Program-made: the position numbers and the translations under genes | In this document: positions 1 to 7,194 of the stretch, in pieces | Numbering within the stretch: position 1 is the stretch's first letter | Layout: each line of letters begins with the position of its first letter | Source: SG8-41 sp036397875 | Lineage (GTDB): Bacteria > Pseudomonadota > Gammaproteobacteria > Burkholderiales > SG8-41 | NCBI GenBank assembly: GCA_036397875.1 | Contig: DASWIC010000212.1 | Coordinates: forward strand, 1 to 26,474 | Direction of reading: 5' to 3' | Length of the DNA stretch: 26,474 nucleotides | The notes under the pieces: model-generated | The model's input: the letters and a program-made list of their open reading frames with translations, nothing else | Told to the model about the DNA's origin: nothing | The model's database searches: none

Positions 1-836
1 CCGATGGCGCCTGCGGCGAGCATGGCGTCGCGCAGCCACTCCAGCCCCTCCCGCTGCAGGACGGGCGTGCGGTTCCAGAGCCCGAGCGAGCGGTAGCGCT
101 CGCAGCAGGCGGCGAGCCGCGCCACCGGCACGTCGGGGAAATAGCTGGCGATGGATTCCGCCAGGGCGCGTCCGTCGCGCGCCGCTATCCACTTGAGCGT
201 GCGGTACATCGCCCGCGTCAGGCGCAGCACGGTGTCCGGATCCCGCTCGATGAAAGCGCGCGTCGTGTTGAACGAGGTGTAGGCCGTCGGCCCGCGGCTC
301 GCGGCGGAGTACCAAACATGCCCGACGCCTTCGTCCACCAGCGCCTGCGCATGGGGCTGGAATACCTGGATCACGTCCACCTCTCCCGCGCGCAGCGCGG
401 CGGCGTTCTCCGCCATGGTGCGTCCGCGGGCGAGCTTCACTGACGACGGGGCGATCCCGGCCCGGCGTAGATCGTGCTGCAGGCAGATCCACGGGGTGGG
501 CACCTCGGTGACCGCTCCGAGCGTCCACTGGGGCAGCTGCGCGGGCGCGAAGCCGGGGTTCGGGGTGCGCCCGACGAGGAAGAAGGGATCGCGTCCCACC
601 ACTTCGCAGAACGCGGCGTAGCCGCAGTTCGGATCCTGATCGAGCGCGACCATGATCCGCAGCGGGCCGCCCCACGACACCTGGCCTTCGCCGGCACTCA
701 CCGCTTGCAGGGCCTTGCCGAGCTCCGCGGCAGGCTTCAGCTCGACCTCGAGTCCCTCCGCCTCGTACGCGCCGAGCGCGCACGCCGCGTAGAACGGCGC
801 GTAGAAGACCGCGCGGAAATTTTCGATGAGGATCAA
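1..836 (-). CDS. NMT1/THI5-like substrate-binding protein, 3' end off the window
   Basis: The reading frame is open from 836 to the window edge (about 278 residues), so the C-terminus is missing. The N-terminus reads NFRAVFYAPFYAACALGAYE, which resembles the start of NMT1/SsuA-type periplasmic binding domains (an 'xxFYAPxxAAxxLGxFxxEGL' pattern), followed by 'AVSAGEGQVSWGGPLRIM' and an 'AALRAGEVDVIQVFQP' stretch typical of the second lobe. The best start is TTG at 836, whose TTGA overlaps the TGA stop of the upstream gene; no in-frame ATG lies between that point and the conserved domain. No signal peptide precedes the domain, which is unusual for an ABC receptor. It may bind a ligand in the cytoplasm or act as an enzyme-like THI5 homologue. 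The family call is fairly secure; the ligand is unknown. Confidence 0.75.
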   Translation of the reverse strand, partial: MILIENFRAVFYAPFYAACALGAYEAEGLEVELKPAAELGKALQAVSAGEGQVSWGGPLRIMVALDQDPNCGYAAFCEVVGRDPFFLVGRTPNPGFAPAQLPQWTLGAVTEVPTPWICLQHDLRRAGIAPSSVKLARGRTMAENAAALRAGEVDVIQVFQPHAQALVDEGVGHVWYSAASRGPTAYTSFNTTRAFIERDPDTVLRLTRAMYRTLKWIAARDGRALAESIASYFPDVPVARLAACCERYRSLGLWNRTPVLQREGLEWLRDAMLAAGAI

Positions 837-1105
837 ACGGCTGGGCGGAAGAACGTCGAGATCCAGTTGTAGAGCCACGCGAAGATGGCGCCGCCGATCG
901 CGCCGTCCACCAGCCCGTAGAGCGTGCCGATGACGACCTGGTCGAACGACGTGCCTGCGCTGTAGCCCGGGTAGATGGAGGCGGCCAGCAGCAGATACGC
1001 CCGCCCGTAGTCGGGAACGACCAGGTTGACGATGCCCACGAGGAAAATCGAGCCGCCCCAGAACACGCCGATTGCCAATGCCAATGCGCCGACGTTGAAT
1101 TTCAT
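833..1105 (-). CDS. small integral membrane protein, holin-like family
   Basis: This is a 90-residue hydrophobic protein. A first membrane segment spans about residues 7-30, and a second glycine-rich one spans about 56-82 (IGTLYGLVDGAIGGAIFAWL), joined by a short segment containing YPGY. The ATG has a strong Shine-Dalgarno sequence (AGGAGG) six bases upstream. Similar small proteins are often labelled 'bacteriophage holin' by automatic pipelines, but no phage gene is nearby, so that label should not be taken as function. It overlaps the downstream binding-protein gene by 4 nt (TTGA), which suggests coupled translation. I cannot assign a role. Confidence 0.6.
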   Translation of the reverse strand: MKFNVGALALAIGVFWGGSIFLVGIVNLVVPDYGRAYLLLAASIYPGYSAGTSFDQVVIGTLYGLVDGAIGGAIFAWLYNWISTFFRPAV

Positions 1106-1123
1106 GGCTCCTCCTATCGATGC

Positions 1124-1155
1124 GGTGACGAGTAACGAGTGACGGACAACGAGGG
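1124..1155. repeat. ACGAG-type simple intergenic repeat
   Basis: This stretch contains GTGACGAGTAACGAGTGACG and a further ACGAG, a degenerate purine-rich repeat between the holin-like gene and the csp promoter. A related run lies at 21827-21866. No function is evident. Confidence 0.4.
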
Positions 1156-1194
1156 ATGGGCCCAGGGCCCGTTTGGGCGCTGATCAGTTTACCC

Positions 1195-1221
1195 TTGACG
1201 CAGCGCGGCTACCCCTATAAG
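1195..1221 (+). promoter_or_regulatory. candidate promoter of the cold-shock gene
   Basis: TTGACG at 1195-1200 and TATAAG at 1216-1221 resemble sigma-70 -35 and -10 boxes, with a slightly short 15-bp spacer. Initiation near 1228 would give a leader of about 120 nt, as is usual for cspA-type genes. The motif assignment is by eye. Confidence 0.5.
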
Positions 1222-1227
1222 GTGCGC

Positions 1228-1349
1228 GCTCGATGTTTAATTTCGAGTACTTGGGCTGGTTGGATTGCCGTTTGTCCGTTCCTCCGGGGCTTTGAGATCA
1301 GACACGATTTTCGGGCTCAGCCCTTATTTTTTCCAGAAGGTAGACGACG
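1228..1349 (+). promoter_or_regulatory. long 5' leader of the cold-shock gene
   Basis: About 120 non-coding nucleotides separate the candidate promoter from the csp ATG. They include a pyrimidine/GC-rich segment (CCGTTCCTCCGGGGCTTTGA, 1275-1294) and a short GGGC-TCA-GCCC hairpin just before the ribosome-binding region. Long structured leaders that change fold with temperature are established for cspA mRNAs. Whether this leader is a thermosensor is inference. Confidence 0.45.
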
Positions 1350-1556
1350 ATGGCAACCGGAACAGTCAAGTGGTTCAATGATGCGAAGGGTTTTGGCTTC
1401 ATCACTCCAGATGGCGGCGGCGAGGATTTGTTCGCCCATTTCTCCGCGATCAACATGCAGGGATTCAAGACGCTGAAGGAAGGCCAGAAGGTGTCGTTCG
1501 AGGTCACGGCCGGCAACAAAGGCAAGACGCAGGCGACCAACATCCAGGCCGCCTAA
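1350..1556 (+). CDS. CspA-family cold-shock protein
   Basis: A complete 68-residue single cold-shock domain. It begins MATGTVKWFNDAKGFGFI, carries RNP1 (KGFGFI, about residues 14-19) and RNP2 (DLFAHF, about 27-32), and ends TQATNIQAA. Proteins of this family are cytoplasmic single-stranded RNA/DNA-binding chaperones that melt mRNA structure at low temperature or in rapid growth. The length is normal and all nucleic-acid-binding aromatic residues are present. The gene is monocistronic: a candidate promoter lies about 130 bp upstream and a strong intrinsic terminator lies 21 bp after the stop. The start is fixed by the conserved N-terminus and a preceding AGAAGGTAG ribosome-binding region. Confidence 0.97.
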   Translation: MATGTVKWFNDAKGFGFITPDGGGEDLFAHFSAINMQGFKTLKEGQKVSFEVTAGNKGKTQATNIQAA

Positions 1557-1577
1557 GAAGTCAGCACTGCAACGCGA

Positions 1578-1606
1578 AAGCCGGGCTCAGGCCCGGCTTT
1601 TTCTTT
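1578..1606 (+). terminator. intrinsic terminator of the cold-shock gene
   Basis: A perfect 9-bp stem (AAGCCGGGC, 1578-1586, with GCCCGGCTT, 1591-1599) is closed by a TCAG loop and followed by TTTTCTTT. It ends within the stop codon of the convergent gene at 1605 and is much weaker in the reverse direction because the T tract is on one side only. Confidence 0.9.
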
Positions 1607-1946
1607 AGCGGTCGCCCTGCTTCCCGAGCCCGTCGAGCGACACGTCGGCGGGGAGTTCTTCCCGGAAGCCGGGCTGGTAGCGTTCCAGCACGACGGGGGG
1701 CTTGGCGTTCTTCTTCGGGCGCCCGGGCCTGCTCGTGACGTAGAAAATCTTGAGCGGGGGCACGATCGGCGGCTTCTCCAGGAACCGGCAGTCGGACTCC
1801 GATGGCACGCTCACCAGGGCGCCGATCCGCGTCTTGCCGACGTGCACGGTGTAGCGCAGCATCTGCCGCGAATGCGGGATGGGCTCCGCGATCACCTCGT
1901 ACTTGCCGACCATGAAGCGCGCGCGCCCGACGACTGGATCCGTCAT
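1605..1946 (-). CDS. hypothetical protein, 113 residues
   Basis: The protein begins MTDPVVGRARFMVGKYEVIA, has a probable beta-rich N-terminal half, and then a basic proline-rich stretch (VTSRPGRPKKNAKPPVV) near residue 75. I do not recognise a family. The frame is open further upstream, but that extension is a shadow of the neighbouring gene. The ATG at 1946 forms an ATGA overlap with the stop of the 79-residue upstream gene, a normal sign of a two-gene operon with coupled translation. Its stop (TAA) overlaps the csp terminator. No signal peptide or membrane segment is visible. Confidence 0.6.
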   Translation of the reverse strand: MTDPVVGRARFMVGKYEVIAEPIPHSRQMLRYTVHVGKTRIGALVSVPSESDCRFLEKPPIVPPLKIFYVTSRPGRPKKNAKPPVVLERYQPGFREELPADVSLDGLGKQGDR

Positions 1947-2182
1947 GCCGCTCCTCCCGTTTGCAGGGGTTTCTTCTTGTCCGCCCGGAGGGCCCGGGCC
2001 TTGGCGTTGGCGGCCTTGCGCCGCGCGCTCAGCTCGGCGTCGCAGCGCTGCTTGATATCCGGATCGTTGAGCCGTTCCGCGTTGGCGCGCAACTGCTGCA
2101 CCTCGGTCGTCGTCAGAGCGGCGATCCTGTCGTCGGTCCATTCCACCGTTCGTCTCGGCCTTGCAATGTTCATGGTTGGCAT
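1943..2182 (-). CDS. hypothetical small protein, 79 residues
   Basis: A hydrophilic, probably helical protein rich in Ala, Arg and Lys. It has a 'WTDDRIAALTTTEVQQLRAN' segment and a very basic C-terminal third (ARRKAANAKARALRADKKK). ATG at 2182 is preferred over the in-frame ATG at 2173 because GGAAAGGTG sits just upstream of it. The gene is coupled by a 4-nt overlap to the 113-residue gene. The lysine/arginine content would suit a nucleic-acid- or ribosome-associated protein, but that is only a suggestion; I recognise no family. Confidence 0.55.
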   Translation of the reverse strand: MPTMNIARPRRTVEWTDDRIAALTTTEVQQLRANAERLNDPDIKQRCDAELSARRKAANAKARALRADKKKPLQTGGAA

Positions 2183-2224
2183 GCTTTCACCTTTCCGGGA
2201 CCCATCCGCCCGACCATAGTGAGC

Positions 2225-2250
2225 AAAAAAGCCCGGCGGGTCCGGGCTTT
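2225..2250 (-). terminator. intrinsic terminator facing left, upstream of the small gene pair
   Basis: A 9-bp perfect stem (AAAGCCCGG / CCGGGCTTT, loop of five bases) is followed on the minus strand by a run of T (TTTTTTGCTC). It ends about 40 bp before the ATG at 2182, so it could terminate a short transcript or attenuate the two-gene operon. On the plus strand the downstream T run is only three bases. Confidence 0.6.
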
Positions 2251-2374
2251 CTGATGGCGCATTATAGCGCAGTAGGCGCTCCGATCCCAGACTTTTCTTG
2301 AGCCGCTGGCAGCGCCCGTTTCAGTACGTGCTAATCTCCCCCGGCCTGGTCCATTGCGGCGGAGAAGAACGCTC

Positions 2375-3373
2375 ATGAAAACGATAGACATCCACGCCCA
2401 CGTCGTTCCGGATTCCCTGTGGAAGGCGATCGCCGCGAAACAGGAATGGCACGGCTTTCGCCACGAGCCGGGCGAGGGCATGGGCGGGATGGTGGGAGGC
2501 GGCATGCGCACGGCCTTCACTTCGCCCAAGCTGCGCTACACGGTGGAGGAGCGCCTGAAGGACATGGACGCGCAGAAGGTGGACGTGCAGGTGCTCTCCA
2601 TTCACACGCCGTTCGTGGGCTACCACCTCGAGGCGGCGCAGGGGCTCGCACTCGCGCGCGAAGTGAATGATGAGATCGGCGCGACGGTGCGCCAGAACGC
2701 CGGGCGCCTGGCCGGGCTCGCGACGCTGCCCGTGCAGGACGTGAAGTCCGCGATCGGGGAGCTCGAGCGCGCGGTGACGAAGCTGGGGCTCAAGGGGGCC
2801 TCCCTCGACACGCAGGTGAACGGCGAGCAGTGGGACGAGCCCAAGTTCCTGCCGTTCTTCAAGGCCGCGGAGCAGATGGGGGCGGTGCTCTTCTACCATC
2901 CGCAGCCGCAGAACAATTTCCTCATGCAGCGGATCAGGCGCCACGGGCTCTCCAACAGCCTCGGCGTGATCCTGGACGATGCGATCGTCGTGGGCGTGCT
3001 GATCTGCGGCGGCGTGCTGGAGAAGTGCCCGGACTTGAAAGTGTGCATCGCGCACGGCGGCGGGCCGGCCTGCTTCGCGATGGGGCGGCTCGATCGCAAC
3101 TGGCACGACCGGCCGGCGACACGCAGCACGCCGCAGCCGCCGGGCGCGTACCAGAAGCGCCTCTACTACGACACCGTGGTGCCCAGCGAGGAGGCGCTGC
3201 GCTTCCTGATCGACCGGGTGGGCGCCGACCGGGTGGTGCTGGGCAGCGACTGGCCGTTCGTGCTGTGGCATCCCTCGCCGGTCGCGTGGGTGCAGGGCTT
3301 GAAGTCGCTCACGCCGGAGGAGAAGGAGAAGATCCTCTGGAAGAATCTCGCGACGCTGCTCGATAACCAGTAA
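2375..3373 (+). CDS. amidohydrolase 2 family protein (ACMSD-like metal-dependent hydrolase/decarboxylase)
   Basis: A 332-residue TIM-barrel amidohydrolase. The N-terminal metal-binding HxH motif is at His7/His9 (IDIHAHVVP). Further likely ligands are His175 (FYHPQ), His227 (CIAHGGG) and Asp292 (GSDWPF), the usual order for amidohydrolase-2/ACMSD enzymes, which hydrolyse or decarboxylate aromatic-ring cleavage products with a divalent metal. The start at 2375 is chosen over an upstream in-frame ATG because GGAGAAG lies 7-13 bases before it and the HxH motif begins at residue 7. A CMD-family gene follows 24 bp later, so the two probably form an operon for a ring-derived acid. The substrate cannot be read from sequence. 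Confidence 0.88.
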   Translation: MKTIDIHAHVVPDSLWKAIAAKQEWHGFRHEPGEGMGGMVGGGMRTAFTSPKLRYTVEERLKDMDAQKVDVQVLSIHTPFVGYHLEAAQGLALAREVNDEIGATVRQNAGRLAGLATLPVQDVKSAIGELERAVTKLGLKGASLDTQVNGEQWDEPKFLPFFKAAEQMGAVLFYHPQPQNNFLMQRIRRHGLSNSLGVILDDAIVVGVLICGGVLEKCPDLKVCIAHGGGPACFAMGRLDRNWHDRPATRSTPQPPGAYQKRLYYDTVVPSEEALRFLIDRVGADRVVLGSDWPFVLWHPSPVAWVQGLKSLTPEEKEKILWKNLATLLDNQ

Positions 3374-3397
3374 GTTCCCGTTTCTCCCGAACAAGGA

Positions 3398-4036
3398 ATG
3401 ACCGTGAGCACAACAGCAGGCAAGGCAGGCGCGGCGGACCCGCGGCGGTTCAAGCTGATTCCCCCCGAGGAGCTGACGCCGGAGCAGAAGAAGGTCGCGG
3501 ACGCGATCCGCTCCGGGCCGCGCTCCGCCGTGAAGAACTCGTCGGCCGCCCGGCCGGGCCCGCTCGGCGGGCCGTTCAACGTCTGGCTGCGCAGCCCCGG
3601 GGTGGGCAACATCATTCAGGAGCTGGGCGCGGAAATCCGCTTTCGCAGCTCGCTGCCTTCGAAGTTGAATGAGCTGGCGATCATCGTGACGGCGCGCCAC
3701 TGGACGTGCCAGTACGAGTGGTTCGCGCATCACCGCCTCGCGCTCGAGGCGGGGCTCGACCCCGCCATCGGGGAAGACATCGCGCAGGGGCGCCGGCCGG
3801 CGAAGATGGACGCGGACGAGACGCTCGTCTACAACTTCTCCCGCGAGCTGCACGAGACGCAGGGGGTGAGCGACGCGACGTACAAGGCCGCGCGGGAGCG
3901 CTTCGGCGAGCGCGGTATCGTGGACCTCATCGCGGTGAACGGATTCTACGGGCTGGTGTCGATGGCCCTCAACGTGGACGGCACGCCCTTGCCGGAGGGC
4001 GCGAAGCTGCCGCTGCCGCCGCTGACCAAGAGATGA
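3398..4036 (+). CDS. carboxymuconolactone decarboxylase (CMD)-fold family protein
   Basis: A 212-residue protein with a CMD/AhpD-like helical core at about residues 60-160. The motif ARHWTCQYEWFAHH (about residue 100) has the Glu and His that act as general acid/base in this family, with one Cys and no CxxC pair, so a peroxidase-type redox role is unlikely. ATG at 3398 directly abuts AAGGA; the GTG six bases later has better spacing and may be the true start. It follows the amidohydrolase by 24 bp and probably acts in the same degradative pathway. The reaction is unknown. Confidence 0.82.
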   Translation: MTVSTTAGKAGAADPRRFKLIPPEELTPEQKKVADAIRSGPRSAVKNSSAARPGPLGGPFNVWLRSPGVGNIIQELGAEIRFRSSLPSKLNELAIIVTARHWTCQYEWFAHHRLALEAGLDPAIGEDIAQGRRPAKMDADETLVYNFSRELHETQGVSDATYKAARERFGERGIVDLIAVNGFYGLVSMALNVDGTPLPEGAKLPLPPLTKR

Positions 4037-4079
4037 GGGTTGAGGGTAGACGGAAACCCCGTCACTCGACGCCCGTCAG

Positions 4080-4556
4080 TTAGGGATGTAGCTCGAACTC
4101 ACCATTTATTTCCACCGCGATGCCGCGTGGCAGCGCGGCATGCCCCACCGCCGAGCGCGCGTGCTTCCCGAACTCAGGACCCCACAGCTCGAAGAAGAGG
4201 TCCGATGCCCCATCGATGACTTGAGGCTGCTGGACGAAATCCGGCGTGCAGTTGCACATGCCGAACAGGCGCAGCACGCGCTTTACGCGGTCCAGGTCGC
4301 CGCAATGCGCCTTGATCGTGGCCATCATGGTGAGGGCCACCCCGCGCGCGGTCGCGTAGCCCTCCTCCACCGTGATGTCCAAGCCGAACTTGCCGGTCTG
4401 CCGGACGCCGGGCAGTTTCGGCAGGTCGAGCCCGTGCCCCGACAGCAGGAGCAGCGTGCCGGCCTGGGTGCAGCCGGTGCGGTTGTTCTTCGGGAACACG
4501 AACGGCGGCGGCAGCTCGTAGCCCATCTTCTTCAGCCGTGCTTCGATCGATCCCAT
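4080..4556 (-). CDS. RidA (YjgF/YER057c/UK114) family protein
   Basis: A 158-residue single-domain Rid protein. Family landmarks include LLLLSGHGLDLP, the central 'ARGVALTMMATIKAHCGDLD' helix, 'VKRVLRLFGMCNC' and the closing 'ARSAVGHAALPRGIAVEING'. Rid proteins form trimers, and the RidA subgroup hydrolyses reactive enamines/imines; here the catalytic Arg of classic RidA (about 105 in E. coli) seems to be replaced in the 'AVGHAALPRGIAVEI' region, so deaminase activity is uncertain. ATG at 4556 is preferred to GTG at 4574 because GGGAG lies seven bases before it. It is the last gene of a minus-strand operon, 25 bp after the Bug gene. Confidence 0.85.
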   Translation of the reverse strand: MGSIEARLKKMGYELPPPFVFPKNNRTGCTQAGTLLLLSGHGLDLPKLPGVRQTGKFGLDITVEEGYATARGVALTMMATIKAHCGDLDRVKRVLRLFGMCNCTPDFVQQPQVIDGASDLFFELWGPEFGKHARSAVGHAALPRGIAVEINGEFELHP

Positions 4557-4581
4557 CGACGCGCTCCCGGACACCGGCGCG

Positions 4582-5595
4582 CTACTGCGGCGTGATGCCG
4601 ATGGTCTTGCCGAGCTTGCGCATGCGGGCCACGTAATCGCTCACGAAGGCTTCGAATTTCACCGGCATGCTCGACTCCGGCGCGGCGCCCAGCACGAACA
4701 GGCGTTCCCGGACGTCGGTGCGGGCCAGGATGCGCGCCATTTCTTTAGACACGCGCTCCCGGATCGCGAGCGGGGTGCCCGCCGGCGCGAACACGCCGAA
4801 CCAGTCGTCGCCCTCGTAGCCTAGCAAGCCCGCCTGCGCGAGGCTCGGTATGCCCGGCAGGAAGCGCGCGCCGGCCGGCGAAGTCGTTGCCAGGATCTGC
4901 AGCCTGCCCGCCCTCGCGAGGGGAATGGCGTTCGGGCCCGGCGCGAACGCATAGAGGACGCGCCCGGCCATCGCCTCATTGACCGCTTCCGGCGTGCCGC
5001 GCGATGGCGCGTGATCGGCCTTGATGCCCGCGAGATGCGCAACCGCCGCGGCGTGCATGTGGGCGGTGCTGCCGACACCGGCGGACGTATAGAAGATGCC
5101 CTCGGGCTGGCGCTTGGCATAGGCGATCAGCTCCTTGAGCGAGGCGAAGCCGTGGGACGTGGACACGACAAGGAAACTCGGGGAGCGCGCGATCTGTCCG
5201 ACGCCGGAGAAATTTCGCGTTACGTCGTACGGCACCTTGGGGTCGATCGCGGCGCGCACGGCGAAGGCGCTCGCCACCGCGAGAAAGGTGCGGCCGTCCG
5301 GCTTCTGCGTCGTGACGTACTGCGAGCCGATGACGCCGCCGGCGCCCACCCGGTTATCCACGAGCGCCGTGATCTTCCAATTGTCGGCGAGGTGCTTCGC
5401 GACGATGCGCATGATGACATCCGTGCCGCCGCCCGCCGTGAAGGGGACCACGAAGCGGATCTGCTGCGGCGGGTAGCCGGCGGCCGCGTCGGGCGCCTGC
5501 GCTGGGGCGGGCGCCGGCGCGATGCCGGCCAGGGCGAGAAGCGCAGTGATGATCCGGCTGTTCAAGCGGACAGGGGGCAAAGGGCGAATTTTCAT
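4582..5595 (-). CDS. Bug-family (TTT) extracytoplasmic solute-binding protein
   Basis: A 337-residue periplasmic receptor. A signal peptide (about residues 1-33, hydrophobic ITALLALAGIA, Ala/Pro-rich end) precedes YPPQQIRFVVPFTAGGGTDV, the hallmark first strand and ligand loop of Bug proteins. 'AAPESSMPVKFEAFV' lies near the C-terminus. Bug receptors bind carboxylates, amino acids or related compounds, usually for a TctA/TctB permease, but no permease gene is present here. A GAAAGGAAG ribosome site precedes the ATG. The gene lies between a three-domain RidA gene (10-bp gap) and a single RidA gene, suggesting uptake of a compound whose breakdown gives reactive intermediates (inference). Confidence 0.92.
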   Translation of the reverse strand: MKIRPLPPVRLNSRIITALLALAGIAPAPAPAQAPDAAAGYPPQQIRFVVPFTAGGGTDVIMRIVAKHLADNWKITALVDNRVGAGGVIGSQYVTTQKPDGRTFLAVASAFAVRAAIDPKVPYDVTRNFSGVGQIARSPSFLVVSTSHGFASLKELIAYAKRQPEGIFYTSAGVGSTAHMHAAAVAHLAGIKADHAPSRGTPEAVNEAMAGRVLYAFAPGPNAIPLARAGRLQILATTSPAGARFLPGIPSLAQAGLLGYEGDDWFGVFAPAGTPLAIRERVSKEMARILARTDVRERLFVLGAAPESSMPVKFEAFVSDYVARMRKLGKTIGITPQ

Positions 5596-5605
5596 GGTCT
5601 TCCTT

Positions 5606-6931
5606 TCAAGGGGCGTATATCCAGAGGTCCAGCATCACGACGGCGCCTGGGACGCTGAGCGCGGGCACTTCGATCGCCGAGAACGGGAGGCTGCGGCCGG
5701 ACAGGTGCCGCTCCCAGGCTTGCCAGGCGGCGTGGAAATCGGCGAGGTTCGTATGAAACTGCTGCGCCCGCACCACGTTGGCAAGCGACGTGCCGGCCTT
5801 CCGGCAGATGCGTTGCGCATGCTCGAGCATGACGTCCATCTGCAGCTGCACGGCGCTGCCGAAGTGAGGCCGCTGCGGATCGATGCGCGCTGCGCGCGCG
5901 AGCGCCCCGTCCGCGTCGACCGCCATCAACCCGGAGAGGAACAGCAGGTCTCCGGCGCGGATCGCCTGCACGTGGCCGGCGTATGCCGTGGGCACGCCGG
6001 CGTCGACCACCTGCTTCCGGATGCGGCCGCCACGGCGCACGCTGAGGGTGTTGATCTCGATGCGGCCCGCTTCGCAGATGAATCCGGGCGTGGCGGTGGT
6101 GATGATCGTGGTGGCGGGCGGCGCGCGTCCGAAATGCTTCGCCCACACTTCGTTGAAAGCCGGCACGTCGCCGATGTCGCGCAGGTAGACCTGCGCCTTC
6201 ACCACCTCGTCGAGCGTATTGCCGACGCCGGCCAGCGCGGGCTTGAGCTTGCGCTCGATCACGAACTCGGTCTCGAGCTTGATCGGCGTGCCCTTCCACA
6301 GGTGCCCGGCGGGCATGCGCGCGGCGGGGTCGATCGGGCCTTCCTCGGTGTTGAGCGCTTCCGCGGTCTGGCCGGCCACGAACACGTAGTCGCCGCAGGT
6401 GAGCACCGGGCTGTAGGCGGAGGTCGCGTGCACCGGCAGGTTCTTCGGGCGGTGCTGTTTCACCTCGAAGCCCGTTGCGGGAACGACGGCCATCAGTTGC
6501 ACCTCCATGTCCTGCCCCGCGAGCAGGAACTTCCGATGCAGGTTCGAGGTGCTGGGCGGCACATGGCCGGCGAAGAATTCGCGCCGCACTTCGTGGTAGG
6601 CGGGAACGACCTGTGCGCCCGTGTAGTACTGGTCCACGCGAACGACGTGCCCGCGATCGGTGCCGCCGGCCTTCAGCACTTTGTCGAAGTTGGCGAAGAT
6701 GCGCCGCGCCTCCTTCTTGTGCTTGGGCAGCCCATGGAGCGGCGCGGCCGCGTCGATCGCCTCGGGCGCCATGCCGCCCGCAAAATCGGCCGTGCCCTTG
6801 TGCCCCGTTGCGAACACCCAATGCCCGGCGCGCACGCCGGGCGCGTAACGAATGGTGCCGGGCTCGATGGTGACCGGGAGTAATGGCGTGACCGCGGATT
6901 CAGGCCCCGCGGGCTTCCTGTTGGCAGGCAT
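5606..6931 (-). CDS. triple-domain RidA-like protein
   Basis: A 441-residue protein with three consecutive Rid-type domains at about residues 27-140, 165-305 and 315-440. Evidence is the recurring 'AGxxVFxxG' strand (GHWVFATGHKG; GDYVFVAGQTA; GDLLFLSGLMA), followed each time by a helix and a 'V(V/K)xxQxY/F' strand (HVVRVDQYY; VVKAQVYL; VVRAQQFH), with each domain ending in a PxxxxxxxxGxxxEI-like strand. Rid domains normally assemble as trimers, so a single chain could form a pseudo-trimer. The frame is open to 7000, but a promoter-like motif at 6987-7001 would start transcription near 6980, so ATG at 6931 is chosen despite no obvious Shine-Dalgarno. First gene of the RidA-Bug-RidA operon. Confidence 0.82.
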   Translation of the reverse strand: MPANRKPAGPESAVTPLLPVTIEPGTIRYAPGVRAGHWVFATGHKGTADFAGGMAPEAIDAAAPLHGLPKHKKEARRIFANFDKVLKAGGTDRGHVVRVDQYYTGAQVVPAYHEVRREFFAGHVPPSTSNLHRKFLLAGQDMEVQLMAVVPATGFEVKQHRPKNLPVHATSAYSPVLTCGDYVFVAGQTAEALNTEEGPIDPAARMPAGHLWKGTPIKLETEFVIERKLKPALAGVGNTLDEVVKAQVYLRDIGDVPAFNEVWAKHFGRAPPATTIITTATPGFICEAGRIEINTLSVRRGGRIRKQVVDAGVPTAYAGHVQAIRAGDLLFLSGLMAVDADGALARAARIDPQRPHFGSAVQLQMDVMLEHAQRICRKAGTSLANVVRAQQFHTNLADFHAAWQAWERHLSGRSLPFSAIEVPALSVPGAVVMLDLWIYAP

Positions 6932-6986
6932 CAATTCAGGCGCTTGCGGGCGTGGAAAAGTGAACCGGGCCAGCTCCGTTTTTTTG

Positions 6987-7001
6987 AAGTATCGCGCCAA
7001 A
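6987..7001 (-). promoter_or_regulatory. TTTGGCGCGATACTT motif, copy 1 (promoter or operator)
   Basis: The minus strand reads TTTGGCGCGATACTT, with GATACT (6993-6988) as a plausible -10 box 57 bases before the ATG at 6931. The same 15-mer recurs at 23485 and 25879, with a near copy at 17721, always upstream of a minus-strand gene. Confidence 0.6.
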
Positions 7002-7194
7002 CCGGGGTGGAGCGCTAGCTCCTTCGGCGGCTGATACCACGCGACTGATGAGTTGGACCTGCCTCGAAGGCGGAACGTGGCAGGATGACCCGTTTAGGCG
7101 CGGACGAGGCGCGCTGATTGCTGCCCATCGCGGTCGGCGGCGCGGTGCTGCTAGAATCTCACCGCCCCCATCTGTCACCCGAGGATTTCCCGCG

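Noticed and set aside
833..1105. Phage holin indicating a prophage
   Set aside because: Only a small membrane protein of the type often mislabelled as holin; no phage gene lies near it, and it is coupled to a binding-protein gene.
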